55,915 bases of DNA from DASUAO01 sp046484625. GTDB lineage: Bacteria > Actinomycetota > Acidimicrobiia > IMCC26256 > PALSA-555. Where the stretch lies: positions 1-55,915 of the forward strand of contig JAWOIO010000043.1 in the NCBI GenBank assembly GCA_046484625.1, read 5' to 3'. Within the stretch, counting starts at the first letter, position 1. Every line of letters begins with the position of its first letter. Position numbers and translations under genes: made by a program. The notes beneath the pieces were generated by a model. The model worked only from the letters and a program-made list of their open reading frames with translations. It searched no databases and had not been told where the DNA came from. Shown here piece by piece: positions 18,032-26,092 of this stretch.

Positions 18032-18976
18032 TCAGACGCGGCGGGCGACGAGTGCCGCGTCGAGCCAGCCGGTGGTGACGTCCAGGAAGGTCGCAGGATC
18101 CTCGAGCTGAGGTGCATGGCCGAGGTCGTCGAGGACCCGGAGATGGACCTGGTCGTGGCGCGCGGCGGCGGCGTGGGCGAGCTCGACCGCCACCAGCCGG
18201 TCGCGTGCCCCGTGGACGAGCAGGGTCGGGCGTTCGGTCGCGGCCACACCGAGGTCGGTGTCCGCGCCGTCGGTGAGCTCACGGAGCAGCGTCCGGGCCG
18301 CGTCGGCGTAGGCCTGGGGAGCCTCGGGGTAGGCGAACCGCTCGGCGGCGAGGTGGATCAGCCTTCGCCGCAGCACGGGGTCGAGTCGACTCGGGTCGTG
18401 CAGGCTCATCGCGAGGCTGAGGTCGACGAGCCGCGCGGGTCCGAGCGCCCGGGCACGCGTCGCCACCACCCGGTGCCCGACCGACGGGACCATCACGGGG
18501 ACGAAGCGTGCGATCCGTCGCCAGTCGCGGGACTTCACGCCGCGCCACTGCAGCGCCGGGTTCACGAGGACGAGCGCGTCGACGAGGTCGGGTCGCCGGG
18601 CGGCGACGCCCGCGGCGAGCACACCGCCCATCGAGTTCCCGAAGATCGCGGCGGGGCCGTGCTGCTCCAGGAACGACACGAGCAGGTCGCGGTTGCTCTC
18701 GATGGTGGCAAGCCGGGTCGTCGCCCGGGTACGCCCGTGCCCCGCGAGGTCGAGCGCCGTGACCGTCGCGCCCACCCGGTCGGCCAGTCCCTGCGCGAGC
18801 GCGAACCACGACAGCGTGTTGGCGCCCAGACCGTGGACGAGCAGGATGCGGCGATCACCGGCCCCGGACGGTCCCGGCCCTCCCGCGCGCGGCAGCCACT
18901 CGACCGCGTGGACGCGGAGGCCGTCGACCTCGATGCGATGGGCGCGTCCGGGGGCGGGCGCGAGGTTCGTCGGCAC
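18032..18976 (-). CDS. Alpha/beta hydrolase
   Basis: 314 residues. Typical fold: oxyanion HGLG, LAGHGRT, nucleophile elbow GNSMGG (catalytic Ser), acid in HGARDRLV, and final His in DDLGHAPQLE. No signal peptide, so it is cytosolic. The substrate cannot be told from sequence. GTG 18976 is preceded by a leaderless -10 box. It is transcribed away from the gene at 19011 from one shared 34-base region. Confidence 0.85.
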   Translation of the reverse strand: MPTNLAPAPGRAHRIEVDGLRVHAVEWLPRAGGPGPSGAGDRRILLVHGLGANTLSWFALAQGLADRVGATVTALDLAGHGRTRATTRLATIESNRDLLVSFLEQHGPAAIFGNSMGGVLAAGVAARRPDLVDALVLVNPALQWRGVKSRDWRRIARFVPVMVPSVGHRVVATRARALGPARLVDLSLAMSLHDPSRLDPVLRRRLIHLAAERFAYPEAPQAYADAARTLLRELTDGADTDLGVAATERPTLLVHGARDRLVAVELAHAAAARHDQVHLRVLDDLGHAPQLEDPATFLDVTTGWLDAALVARRV

Positions 18977-18983
18977 GGGAGAA

Positions 18984-19004
18984 ATCGTATCGGCGTCCTA
19001 CGCT
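18984..19004. promoter_or_regulatory. Back-to-back leaderless promoters
   Basis: Minus strand: TACGAT (18989-18984), 7 bases, GTG 18976. Plus strand: TACGCT (18999-19004), 6 bases, ATG 19011. Each promoter's -35 region must overlap the other gene's start, so the two probably compete for polymerase. Confidence 0.65.
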
Positions 19005-19010
19005 CGGCCC

Positions 19011-19718
19011 ATGCACGGTACCGGGACCTGGCGCTGCGACTTCGTCGCTCCCGGGATCGGGTCGGTCGTGCTCGGGGGGTTCGTGCAGCTCGAGATCCCG
19101 GCTCCCCCGGCGGCCGCGCGGTACTGGGCCTACCTCGTGGGGCCCGACCTCGGGATCGTGGCGGTCCGGGACCACGATGTCCCCCGTCCCCGTCCCGGCG
19201 CGCTGACGGTACGCGCCGACGGGTTGTGGGCCGAGCTCGTGTGCGAGATCCCGGACGTCCACTGGACGATCGGGCTCGAGGCCTTCGGCGTCCGGCTCGA
19301 CGGCCCGGCGGACGCGCTCCAGGGCGAGATCGGCGAGCGGATCGCGGTGGGCCTCGACATCGAGTGGGACGACGGGGCCGTGCTCGGCGACGTGCTGATC
19401 GGGACGGACCGCATCGAGCTCGACGGCACAGGGCCGTTCGTCGCAGCCGGGCCGTCGACGTGGAGCACGACCGCAGGTCTGGAGGCGGCGGTCGACGCCG
19501 TCGGGCTCCCGGTCGCGCTCTCGGTCGCGACCGGGCGCGGTCGCGCGGAGGTCGACGTGCTGGCGGTCGTTCCCGTGCCACTCGGGGATGGTCCCGGGTC
19601 CCCGTTGCTCTTCCGTGTGCTGGGCGCTTGGCGTGACGACGACGGCGCGTCGGTGCGCGGCTGGTTGGACATCGTGAGCTCGCGAGAGGCACGAGGGCGA
19701 CTCGATTCGCGTCGATGA
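19011..19718 (+). CDS. Hypothetical soluble protein
   Basis: 235 residues, no signal or membrane helix, rich in beta-type segments (WRCDFVAPGIGSVVLGGFVQ, WAELVCEIPDVHWTIGLEAF). The pattern suggests a beta-barrel or lipocalin-like sheet protein, but I do not recognise the family. ATG 19011 is fixed by the leaderless -10 box; a longer in-frame stretch upstream is a shadow of the divergent hydrolase gene. Confidence 0.7.
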   Translation: MHGTGTWRCDFVAPGIGSVVLGGFVQLEIPAPPAAARYWAYLVGPDLGIVAVRDHDVPRPRPGALTVRADGLWAELVCEIPDVHWTIGLEAFGVRLDGPADALQGEIGERIAVGLDIEWDDGAVLGDVLIGTDRIELDGTGPFVAAGPSTWSTTAGLEAAVDAVGLPVALSVATGRGRAEVDVLAVVPVPLGDGPGSPLLFRVLGAWRDDDGASVRGWLDIVSSREARGRLDSRR

Positions 19719-19732
19719 CGCGGTGTGTCCGG

Positions 19733-21049
19733 TCAGCGCTCCAGCGTGACCCCGAAACGATCCGTGTAGTCGCGCAGCTGTTCGCGCAGGACGGCCGCGT
19801 CGAGGTCGAAGTCGCCGGCCAGGTCGTAGCGAACACCGCCGTGACGGCCACGCGGGTGCGCGGCGAGGAAGTCGACCATCGCGGCGCGAGCCTCGTCGTC
19901 GAACGGCTGACCAGCCACCGCGTAGATCCGCTCCACCATCGCGAGGTCGTCGGCCATGAACTCATCGAACGCGACGTCGATGGTCCGGTCCATGGGGAGG
20001 AGCGCGTGGTCGCGCATCCCCGCCCGCAGCATCTCCTCGATGCGGTCGGCCCAGTAGTGGCCGATCTTCACGGGGTCCGGGGACGCGGTGGAGAAGCGGG
20101 CCGTGTACGCGATCATCGTCGCGTTGGACGCGATCACCGACACCGGGTCGCGGTGGGTGAACACGAACGTGGCGTCTGGGAACACGTCGAGCAGCACGGG
20201 GATCTGCTCGAGGTGCTGCGGCGACTTCAACACCCATCTGGTCGGATCGGGGCGGTCACCGTCGCGCAGCCATTGGCAGCACTGGAGCACTCGCACGAGA
20301 TACTCGTACGCCGGGGTCTGGTCGTGCCCGACGTACCACTCCCTCCAGGAGGGGAGCACCGCCGAGGTCTCGAACAGCATCGTCGAGCCGGCGATCGCGA
20401 GGAGCTGGATCTCCTCGTGCACGTGATCGACGGTCATCTCGTGCATGCGCTTGAAGAGCGGCATCGCGTCGTTGAGGAAGTCGAGGCCGACCGCGCAGCG
20501 TTCGAAGCGGGGATCCGGCGCGCCCGCCGCGACCGCGGCCTGCTCGTCGTCCGACAGGACCGGCTCGAGGCTCTCCCAGTACCGGAGTGAGCGCAGCGCC
20601 GGGTCCTCGGCCACGAGGTTGTGCAGGTGCGTGGTCCCGGTGCGGGGCTGCCCGACGATCACGATCGGCGCCGCGATGGGAGTGTCGAGGATCTCCGGGT
20701 GCGCGCCGATCAGATGCTCCACCCGGAGACGGTTGCGCATGTGCCCGACCATCTGGCTGTGCACGCTGACGCGTCCGAATGCCGACAGCCCACCCTCGGT
20801 GTCGAGGGCCCCCAGCACGACGCCCATCGGCTCCCGGAACCAGTCGTCGCCCAAGTCGTCGAGTCCTGTCTCGGTCCGCGCGAGCGCGAGCACGGCATCG
20901 AGTGAGAAGGAGAGCCCGGCGGCCATGGGCTCCACGGCCCGCAGCATCTCGGCGACGGGCTCGGTGAACCGGGGCGCGGCGAGATCGTCGATCGCCACCG
21001 ACGGGGGCCGACGTTCGCCGGCCGGGGGGGAGGCGCCAGGTGTGCTCAT
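19733..21049 (-). CDS. Sulfotransferase family protein
   Basis: 438 residues. PAPS-dependent sulfotransferase pattern: 5'-phosphosulfate loop VGQPRTGTTHLHNL (near residue 134) and 3'-phosphate segment FVFTHRDPVSVIASN. Length and motifs fit the actinobacterial Sulfotransfer_3 type found next to lipid and steroid genes. No signal peptide. The acceptor substrate is unknown. A GACGCT box 6 bases before ATG 21049 is a weak leaderless promoter. Confidence 0.85.
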   Translation of the reverse strand: MSTPGASPPAGERRPPSVAIDDLAAPRFTEPVAEMLRAVEPMAAGLSFSLDAVLALARTETGLDDLGDDWFREPMGVVLGALDTEGGLSAFGRVSVHSQMVGHMRNRLRVEHLIGAHPEILDTPIAAPIVIVGQPRTGTTHLHNLVAEDPALRSLRYWESLEPVLSDDEQAAVAAGAPDPRFERCAVGLDFLNDAMPLFKRMHEMTVDHVHEEIQLLAIAGSTMLFETSAVLPSWREWYVGHDQTPAYEYLVRVLQCCQWLRDGDRPDPTRWVLKSPQHLEQIPVLLDVFPDATFVFTHRDPVSVIASNATMIAYTARFSTASPDPVKIGHYWADRIEEMLRAGMRDHALLPMDRTIDVAFDEFMADDLAMVERIYAVAGQPFDDEARAAMVDFLAAHPRGRHGGVRYDLAGDFDLDAAVLREQLRDYTDRFGVTLER

Positions 21050-21182
21050 CGGTGCAGCGTCGCAGCCCCGTCATCCGGCCGTCCACCATGACGCCGAGGG
21101 TCGGGGTGTGATGCCGTGGGGAGACGAGTTGCGTGCGGGCCGCCACGCGACGACGACGGGACGAGGGGGATCGGCGATCACC

Positions 21183-21238
21183 GTCACGCCGGCGACCCGC
21201 ACGCCTGGCCCACGACCCGCCGCGGCCGCCGGCGTGAC
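21183..21238 (-). terminator. Long-loop inverted repeat after glpK
   Basis: Perfect 12-bp arms GTCACGCCGGCG (21183-21194) and CGCCGGCGTGAC (21227-21238) with a 32-base GC-rich loop, 34 bases past the glpK stop. The other bases of the 21050-21272 gap show no gene. Confidence 0.5.
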
Positions 21239-21272
21239 GAGAGCCGGGTTCGGGGCGGGCGGCGCGCGGTGC

Positions 21273-22721
21273 TCAGAAGTCGAGGGCCGAGAGCCCGGGG
21301 ATCCAGCCGCCCGCGCGCCGCACCGCGTCCTGCCACCGAGGCCGGTCGGTCGGTGCACCGGGCGTGATCACCTGGGCCGGGCGCCAGGTCGCCGCGATCT
21401 GCTCGTCGTCGGCCCAGAGCCCGACCGCGCGACCGGCACAGAACGCGGCGCCGAGCGCGGTTGCCTCACGGACCGGCGCCACCTCGACGGGGCGCTGCGT
21501 CGCGGAGGCCAGCGCCGTGAGGAACACCTGGTTCGCGGCCATCCCGCCATCGACTCGAAGTCGCGCGAGCGTGAGGTCCGTGTCACGCTCCGCCGCGTCC
21601 ACCAGGTCGGCGCCGCGGTGCGCGATCCCCTCGAGCACCGCGCGTACGACATGTGTCCGCGCGGTGCCGCGGGTCAAGCCGACGAGGGTGCCGCGGGCGC
21701 CGTAGTCCCAGTGTGGGGTCCCGAGGCCGAGCAGTGCCGGGACGAACCAGACGTCGCCCGTATCGGCGCACTCGGCGGCGACGGCGTCGGACTCCTCGAC
21801 GCTCCCGAGCAGCCCGAGGTCGTCGCGCAACCACTCGATGCAGGTCCCGGCGGACAACATCACGCCCTCGGCACCCCACTGGTCGGCGCCGTCGAAGCGC
21901 CGGGTGACGATCGGGAACGTCCCTGCCTCGCCGCGACGGTCGAGTCGTGCGGGGGCGGCGCCGAGCACCACGTCGAGCATCCCGCCGGTGCCGAAGGTGA
22001 TCTTGGCGTCGCCGGGCCGGACACAACCCTGGCCGAGCAGCGACGCCTGCTGGTCGCCGATGAGGCCTGCGAGTGGCGGCGTGCCGGGGAGCGCCACGGC
22101 GTCGGCGAAGACCCCGGCGGTGTCGACGACGGTGGGGAGCGCGTCGTACGGCACGCGCAGGGCGTCGAGCGGTGCCGACGCCCAGTCGGTGTTCTCGGCG
22201 TTGCGGAGTGCGGTGACCTGCGCGTTCGTGGCATCGGTCACGTGGGCCGCGCCCTCGGAGAGCGTCCAGGCGATCCACGAGTCGACGGTCCCCACACAGA
22301 GGTCGCGGGTGCGTTCGGGGTCGGCGAGGTCGAGGAGGTGCTCGGCTTTCGTGGCGCTCTGGTTCGGGGCGAGGCGGACGTCGTCGCCGGCGAGCTCGAG
22401 GCAGCGCCCGAGCGTGCGGAGGTCCTGCCAGCCGAGGCCGGGTCCGACGGGATCCCCGGTCGCCCGGTCCCACACCACCGTGGAGGCGCGCTGGTTGGCG
22501 ATGCCGACGCTGTCGACCGGGCCGGTCGCGTCGAGCGCGGCGCGCGCGAGGTCGAGCGCGACCCGGGCCATCGCGGCCGCGTCGAACTCGACCAGGCCCG
22601 GGGCCGGGGAGCTCGGCAGGAGGGGGCTGCGGTGCTCGGCGACGACGTTCGCCTCGCCGTCGATCACCGCGGCGCGCACCGACGACGTCCCCACGTCGAC
22701 GACGAGCACGCGCCCGTTCAC
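21273..22721 (-). CDS. glpK: Glycerol kinase (FGGY family)
   Basis: 482 residues. Phosphorylates glycerol with ATP. Seen: phosphate-1 loop VVDVGTSSVRA, WDRATG and LGWQD segments, the catalytic GDQQASLLGQ (Asp), FGTGGML, and adenosine segment RVDGGMAANQ. It is slightly shorter than E. coli GlpK (about 500). It is the last gene of the operon glpD, AGPS-like, glpK, all on the minus strand with gaps of 25 and 33 bases. GTG start 22721 with only a weak ribosome site. Confidence 0.9.
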   Translation of the reverse strand: MNGRVLVVDVGTSSVRAAVIDGEANVVAEHRSPLLPSSPAPGLVEFDAAAMARVALDLARAALDATGPVDSVGIANQRASTVVWDRATGDPVGPGLGWQDLRTLGRCLELAGDDVRLAPNQSATKAEHLLDLADPERTRDLCVGTVDSWIAWTLSEGAAHVTDATNAQVTALRNAENTDWASAPLDALRVPYDALPTVVDTAGVFADAVALPGTPPLAGLIGDQQASLLGQGCVRPGDAKITFGTGGMLDVVLGAAPARLDRRGEAGTFPIVTRRFDGADQWGAEGVMLSAGTCIEWLRDDLGLLGSVEESDAVAAECADTGDVWFVPALLGLGTPHWDYGARGTLVGLTRGTARTHVVRAVLEGIAHRGADLVDAAERDTDLTLARLRVDGGMAANQVFLTALASATQRPVEVAPVREATALGAAFCAGRAVGLWADDEQIAATWRPAQVITPGAPTDRPRWQDAVRRAGGWIPGLSALDF

Positions 22722-22754
22722 CTGTCGCCCGGTTCCGTCACGATGCGTCCGAGA

Positions 22755-24290
22755 TCATGCGGAGCCGGGCCATGCCGGACTCGGCCCGAACGGGCTCGGC
22801 AGCCCGAGCTTGCCGGGGTTGAGGATCCCGCTGGGGTCGAGCGCCTGCTTCGTGGCGGCGAGTACGTCGAACGCCGGGCCGAGGGCTTCGCGCATGAACC
22901 GCGCGCGGTTGAGTCCGACGCCGTGATGGTGGCTGAGAGCGCCGCCGTGCTCGAGCACGGCGCGCGTCCCCGCGTCCCACACCGCGCGGTAGTACGCATC
23001 GCGCTCGTCGAGTGGAGGCTGTCCGGCAAAGGTGAAGTAGAGGCACGCGCCGTCCGTGTAGGCGTGCGACTGGTGAGCCGACGCCACCAGCGTGTGCTCC
23101 ACGGCCCGGATCGCGTCCGTCGCGGCCGCGTAGATCGCCGGGAGCTCCCGCCACCGCGCGGCGATCTCCATCGTGTCGACCACGTAGCCGCGTGTGACGA
23201 GCGGCTCGAGCGCCGAGACGTCGTTGCGGTGGTCGAGCCAGCGACCCACGAGGGTCGCTCCGTCGAGCTCGGCCGCGTCGGCGCACTCCTCGGCGACGAC
23301 CGCCAGGACGCCGTCGACGAGGTGCGCGTCGCCCTCGTCGAGGATCAGCAGGGGATGGAGGTCGGTGCCGGTCTCGAAGCCGCGCTCGCCCTCGATCGCG
23401 TCGTAGAGGCGGAGCACCGCGGGGGTCGCGCCGCGACGCAGGATGCGACGGCACGCGTCGAGTCCGGACTCGAACGACGTGAACCCGTAGGCCGCGCGCC
23501 GTTCGACGGCGGGAACGGGGTGCGCCCGAAGCCGGGCGCCCGTGATCACGCCGAGGGTGCCCTCGCTCCCCACGAAGAGCTGGGTGAGGTCGGGGCCGGC
23601 AGCGGCACGGGGTGCGCCGCCGGTGCGGATCGCCGTCCCGTCGGCGAGCACGACATCGAGGCCGACGACCATGTCCTCGATCTTCCCGTAGCGGGTCGAG
23701 TACTGGCCCGCGCCACGACAGGCGATCCACCCGCCGACCGTTGACAGCGCGATGGACTGGGGCCAGTGCCCCACGGTGAGCCCGTGACCGGCACGCAGGT
23801 CGTCCTCGAACACGTCGCCGAACGTGCCCGGAAGCACGTCGACCACGAGCGACTCGTCGTCGACGTCGACGATCCCGGTGATCCCGCACAGGTCGAGCAC
23901 GACACCGCCGTGGACGGGGACGCTCGCGCCGCAGACGCCGCTCCGGCCCGCGGCCGCGGTCACGGGGACGCGAGCCTCGTTGCAGATGCGCAGCACCGCG
24001 GCGACCTGCGCGGCATCGGTGGGTGCCGCGACCGCGGCGGCGACGGCCGGGACCTGCCCGTCGAGGGCCCAGATCATGGCGAGCGGCCACCAGTCGCGGC
24101 TGGCCTCGGCGCGGGCGCCCGCGTCGACCCGCACGTCGGCGCACGCAGCACGGAGTCGCTCGAGGAGCGCGTCGTCGAGCGTGACGGTGTCGGTGCCGAG
24201 GTGGGCGGTGATCGCGTCCGCGTCCGTCGGCGACCCATCGGTGCCGATCGCGATGGGTGGGGTGGGTTCGCCTCGTCGGACGTCGGGCAT
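22755..24290 (-). CDS. FAD-binding oxidase, alkyldihydroxyacetonephosphate synthase-like
   Basis: 511 residues of the VAO/PCMH flavoprotein family. FAD domain: PVTAAAGRSGVCG, then GGWIACRGAGQYSTRYGKIEDM and FVGSEGTLGVIT. Cap domain: PAVLRLYD, AYTDGACLYFTF with the Tyr used by AGPS, and the SHHHGVG triple-His motif. In eukaryotes and some bacteria AGPS swaps an acyl chain for a fatty alcohol to make ether lipids. Its place between glpD and glpK, which handle G3P/DHAP, fits a DHAP-type substrate. A different glycerol-derived substrate cannot be excluded. Confidence 0.83.
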   Translation of the reverse strand: MPDVRRGEPTPPIAIGTDGSPTDADAITAHLGTDTVTLDDALLERLRAACADVRVDAGARAEASRDWWPLAMIWALDGQVPAVAAAVAAPTDAAQVAAVLRICNEARVPVTAAAGRSGVCGASVPVHGGVVLDLCGITGIVDVDDESLVVDVLPGTFGDVFEDDLRAGHGLTVGHWPQSIALSTVGGWIACRGAGQYSTRYGKIEDMVVGLDVVLADGTAIRTGGAPRAAAGPDLTQLFVGSEGTLGVITGARLRAHPVPAVERRAAYGFTSFESGLDACRRILRRGATPAVLRLYDAIEGERGFETGTDLHPLLILDEGDAHLVDGVLAVVAEECADAAELDGATLVGRWLDHRNDVSALEPLVTRGYVVDTMEIAARWRELPAIYAAATDAIRAVEHTLVASAHQSHAYTDGACLYFTFAGQPPLDERDAYYRAVWDAGTRAVLEHGGALSHHHGVGLNRARFMREALGPAFDVLAATKQALDPSGILNPGKLGLPSPFGPSPAWPGSA

Positions 24291-24315
24291 GGGCGCAGCC
24301 TCGCGCTTCGCGCGC

Positions 24316-25959
24316 TTACGCGCCGAGCGAGGTGTCGAGTGCGGTCTCGGGGAGACCGGCGCTGGTCCGCTCGTGCTCGATGGACGCCCGGTACGACGCG
24401 ACCTCGCGCGCGATGTCGTCCTCGCTCCACCCCAGGTCGGGTGCGATCAGACGGGCGACGCTCTCCGCCGCGGCGGCCGACGCGTCGCGCGCCAGCAGGC
24501 GGGCGCGGGTGCGGCGCGACAGGACGTCGTCGAGGGTGCGGGCCATCTCGTGGCGAACCGCGAACACCGCCTCGGCGCGGAGGTACGGGAGGCCGGGCAC
24601 GAGCGCGTCAGCGAGGTCCGGATCGGCCGCGAGGTCGAGCACGGCCGACGCCTCGGTGCCGTACCGGCCGGCGAGGTGCTCGTGGAGGCTCGGCTCCGGG
24701 CTGTCGGGCGGGGCTTCGTAGCCCTCGGACCCGATGATCGGCAACGACTTCGTGCGGCAGCGGGCGCGCGTGCCGGCGAGTCGGGTGACCTGGTCCACGG
24801 CGTCCTTGGCCATCCGCCGGTAGGTCGTGAGCTTGCCCCCCGTGATCGTCACGACCCCGCTCTCGGAGACGTTCACGCCGTGGCGGCGCGAGAGATCAGC
24901 GGTGCGCTCCGATCGGGCGCTGCGCAGCAGCGGTCGCAGACCCGCCCAGGTCGCCACGACGTCGGACTCGGTGACGGTGCCCTCGATCGCCGCGTTCAGC
25001 GCGGTCAGCAGGTAGGCGACGTCCTCCGGGGTGCACTGCGGGTCGTCGAGGGGACCGTCGTACTCGGTGTCGGTGGTGCCGATGAAGGTGGTGTCACGCC
25101 ACGGGACGACGAAGACCGAGCGCCTGTCCTTCGGGACCGGCACGACCGCGGCGATGTCGTTGCGCACCCGGTCCCAGGGCACGGTGATGTGGATGCCCTT
25201 CGCCGGACGGATCGAGTCCGGGTCCGAGCCCTCGTCCATCGCGCGCACCTCGTCGGCCCAGACTCCGGTCGCGTTGATCACGGCGCGGGCGCTCACCTCG
25301 ATGGTCTCGCCGTCGGCGTGCACCCGTGCCCCACGGACCTTGCCGCCGGTGCCCTTGAGGATCTCGTCGACCGAGGCGTAGTTGGCGATCGCGGCACCGT
25401 GCGCCGCAGCGGTGCGGGCGATCGCGAGTGTGAACCGAGCGTCGTCCACCCGGGCGTCGTAGTACAGGTACGCGCTGGCGACGTTGTCACGGCGCAGGGT
25501 CGGCATGTGGGCGAGGGCCTCGTCGCGCGAGATGCGTTCGTGGAACTTCCGGATCCGCCAGCCACCGGTGAGGTCGTACAGCCACATGGCACTACCGAGG
25601 GCGCGGGCGATCCGCCGGTTGATGAGCCCGTCGCGGGTGAGGATCGGGATGAGGAAGGGAAGCACCCGGACGAGGTGCGGCGCGTTGCGCAGCGCGACCT
25701 GCCGCTCGTGGAGCGCCTCGTACACCAGCCGGAACTCGCGCTGCTGGAGGTAGCGGATGCCGCCGTGCACGAGCTTCGACGACTTCGACGATGTCCCGGC
25801 CGCGAAGTCGGACCGGTCGACGAGTGCGGTGCGCAGGCCCCGGCTGGCGGCGTCGAGCGCGCAGCCGACCCCGGTGATGCCGGCGCCCACCACCAGCACG
25901 TCGAACTCCTCTGCGCCGAGGCGGTCCAAGGCGACGCGCCGGTCGGCGGAGGGGGTCAT
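24316..25959 (-). CDS. glpD: Glycerol-3-phosphate dehydrogenase/oxidase
   Basis: 547 residues. Flavoenzyme that turns sn-glycerol 3-phosphate into DHAP at the membrane. N-terminal FAD site VVGAGITGVGCALDAA, then DRSDFAAGTSSKSSKLVHGG and GIRYLQQREF, diagnostic for GlpD, and a C-terminal DAO_C-type helical domain. First gene of the glp operon. Its ATG is set by a leaderless -10 box TAACCT that is overlapped by a palindromic operator, so the operon is probably repressed by a DNA-binding regulator coded elsewhere. Confidence 0.94.
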   Translation of the reverse strand: MTPSADRRVALDRLGAEEFDVLVVGAGITGVGCALDAASRGLRTALVDRSDFAAGTSSKSSKLVHGGIRYLQQREFRLVYEALHERQVALRNAPHLVRVLPFLIPILTRDGLINRRIARALGSAMWLYDLTGGWRIRKFHERISRDEALAHMPTLRRDNVASAYLYYDARVDDARFTLAIARTAAAHGAAIANYASVDEILKGTGGKVRGARVHADGETIEVSARAVINATGVWADEVRAMDEGSDPDSIRPAKGIHITVPWDRVRNDIAAVVPVPKDRRSVFVVPWRDTTFIGTTDTEYDGPLDDPQCTPEDVAYLLTALNAAIEGTVTESDVVATWAGLRPLLRSARSERTADLSRRHGVNVSESGVVTITGGKLTTYRRMAKDAVDQVTRLAGTRARCRTKSLPIIGSEGYEAPPDSPEPSLHEHLAGRYGTEASAVLDLAADPDLADALVPGLPYLRAEAVFAVRHEMARTLDDVLSRRTRARLLARDASAAAAESVARLIAPDLGWSEDDIAREVASYRASIEHERTSAGLPETALDTSLGA

Positions 25960-25965
25960 GGGCCC

Positions 25966-25981
25966 AGGTTACCGATCGGTA
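25966..25981 (-). promoter_or_regulatory. glp operon promoter with palindromic operator
   Basis: The -10 box TAACCT (25971-25966) stands 6 bases before ATG 25959. The perfect 12-bp palindrome TACCGATCGGTA (25970-25981) overlaps its upstream edge. A dimeric repressor (TetR- or GntR-like) bound there would block polymerase. Confidence 0.6.
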
Positions 25982-26029
25982 GCAAGAGGCGGCCGAACGG
26001 GCGGAAGCCGAGGCGCGTCCCCCGGTTCG

Positions 26030-26082
26030 GGCTACTCGGCACGCTGGTTGTCGCCAGGCAACGATGAACGTGCCGAGAAGCC
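26030..26082. repeat. Palindromic intergenic element, copy B
   Basis: Arms TACTCGGCACG (26033-26043) and CGTGCCGAGAA (26069-26079), one mismatch; inner GTTG/CAAC. The most diverged of the three copies. It lies past the stop of the E1 gene and upstream of the glp promoter. Confidence 0.85.
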
Positions 26083-26092
26083 GGGTGGAGGG

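Noticed and set aside
20445..23744. Long plus-strand frame opposite the sulfotransferase, glpK and AGPS genes
   Set aside because: Shadow frame; no recognisable domain and low-complexity RGDE-type composition.
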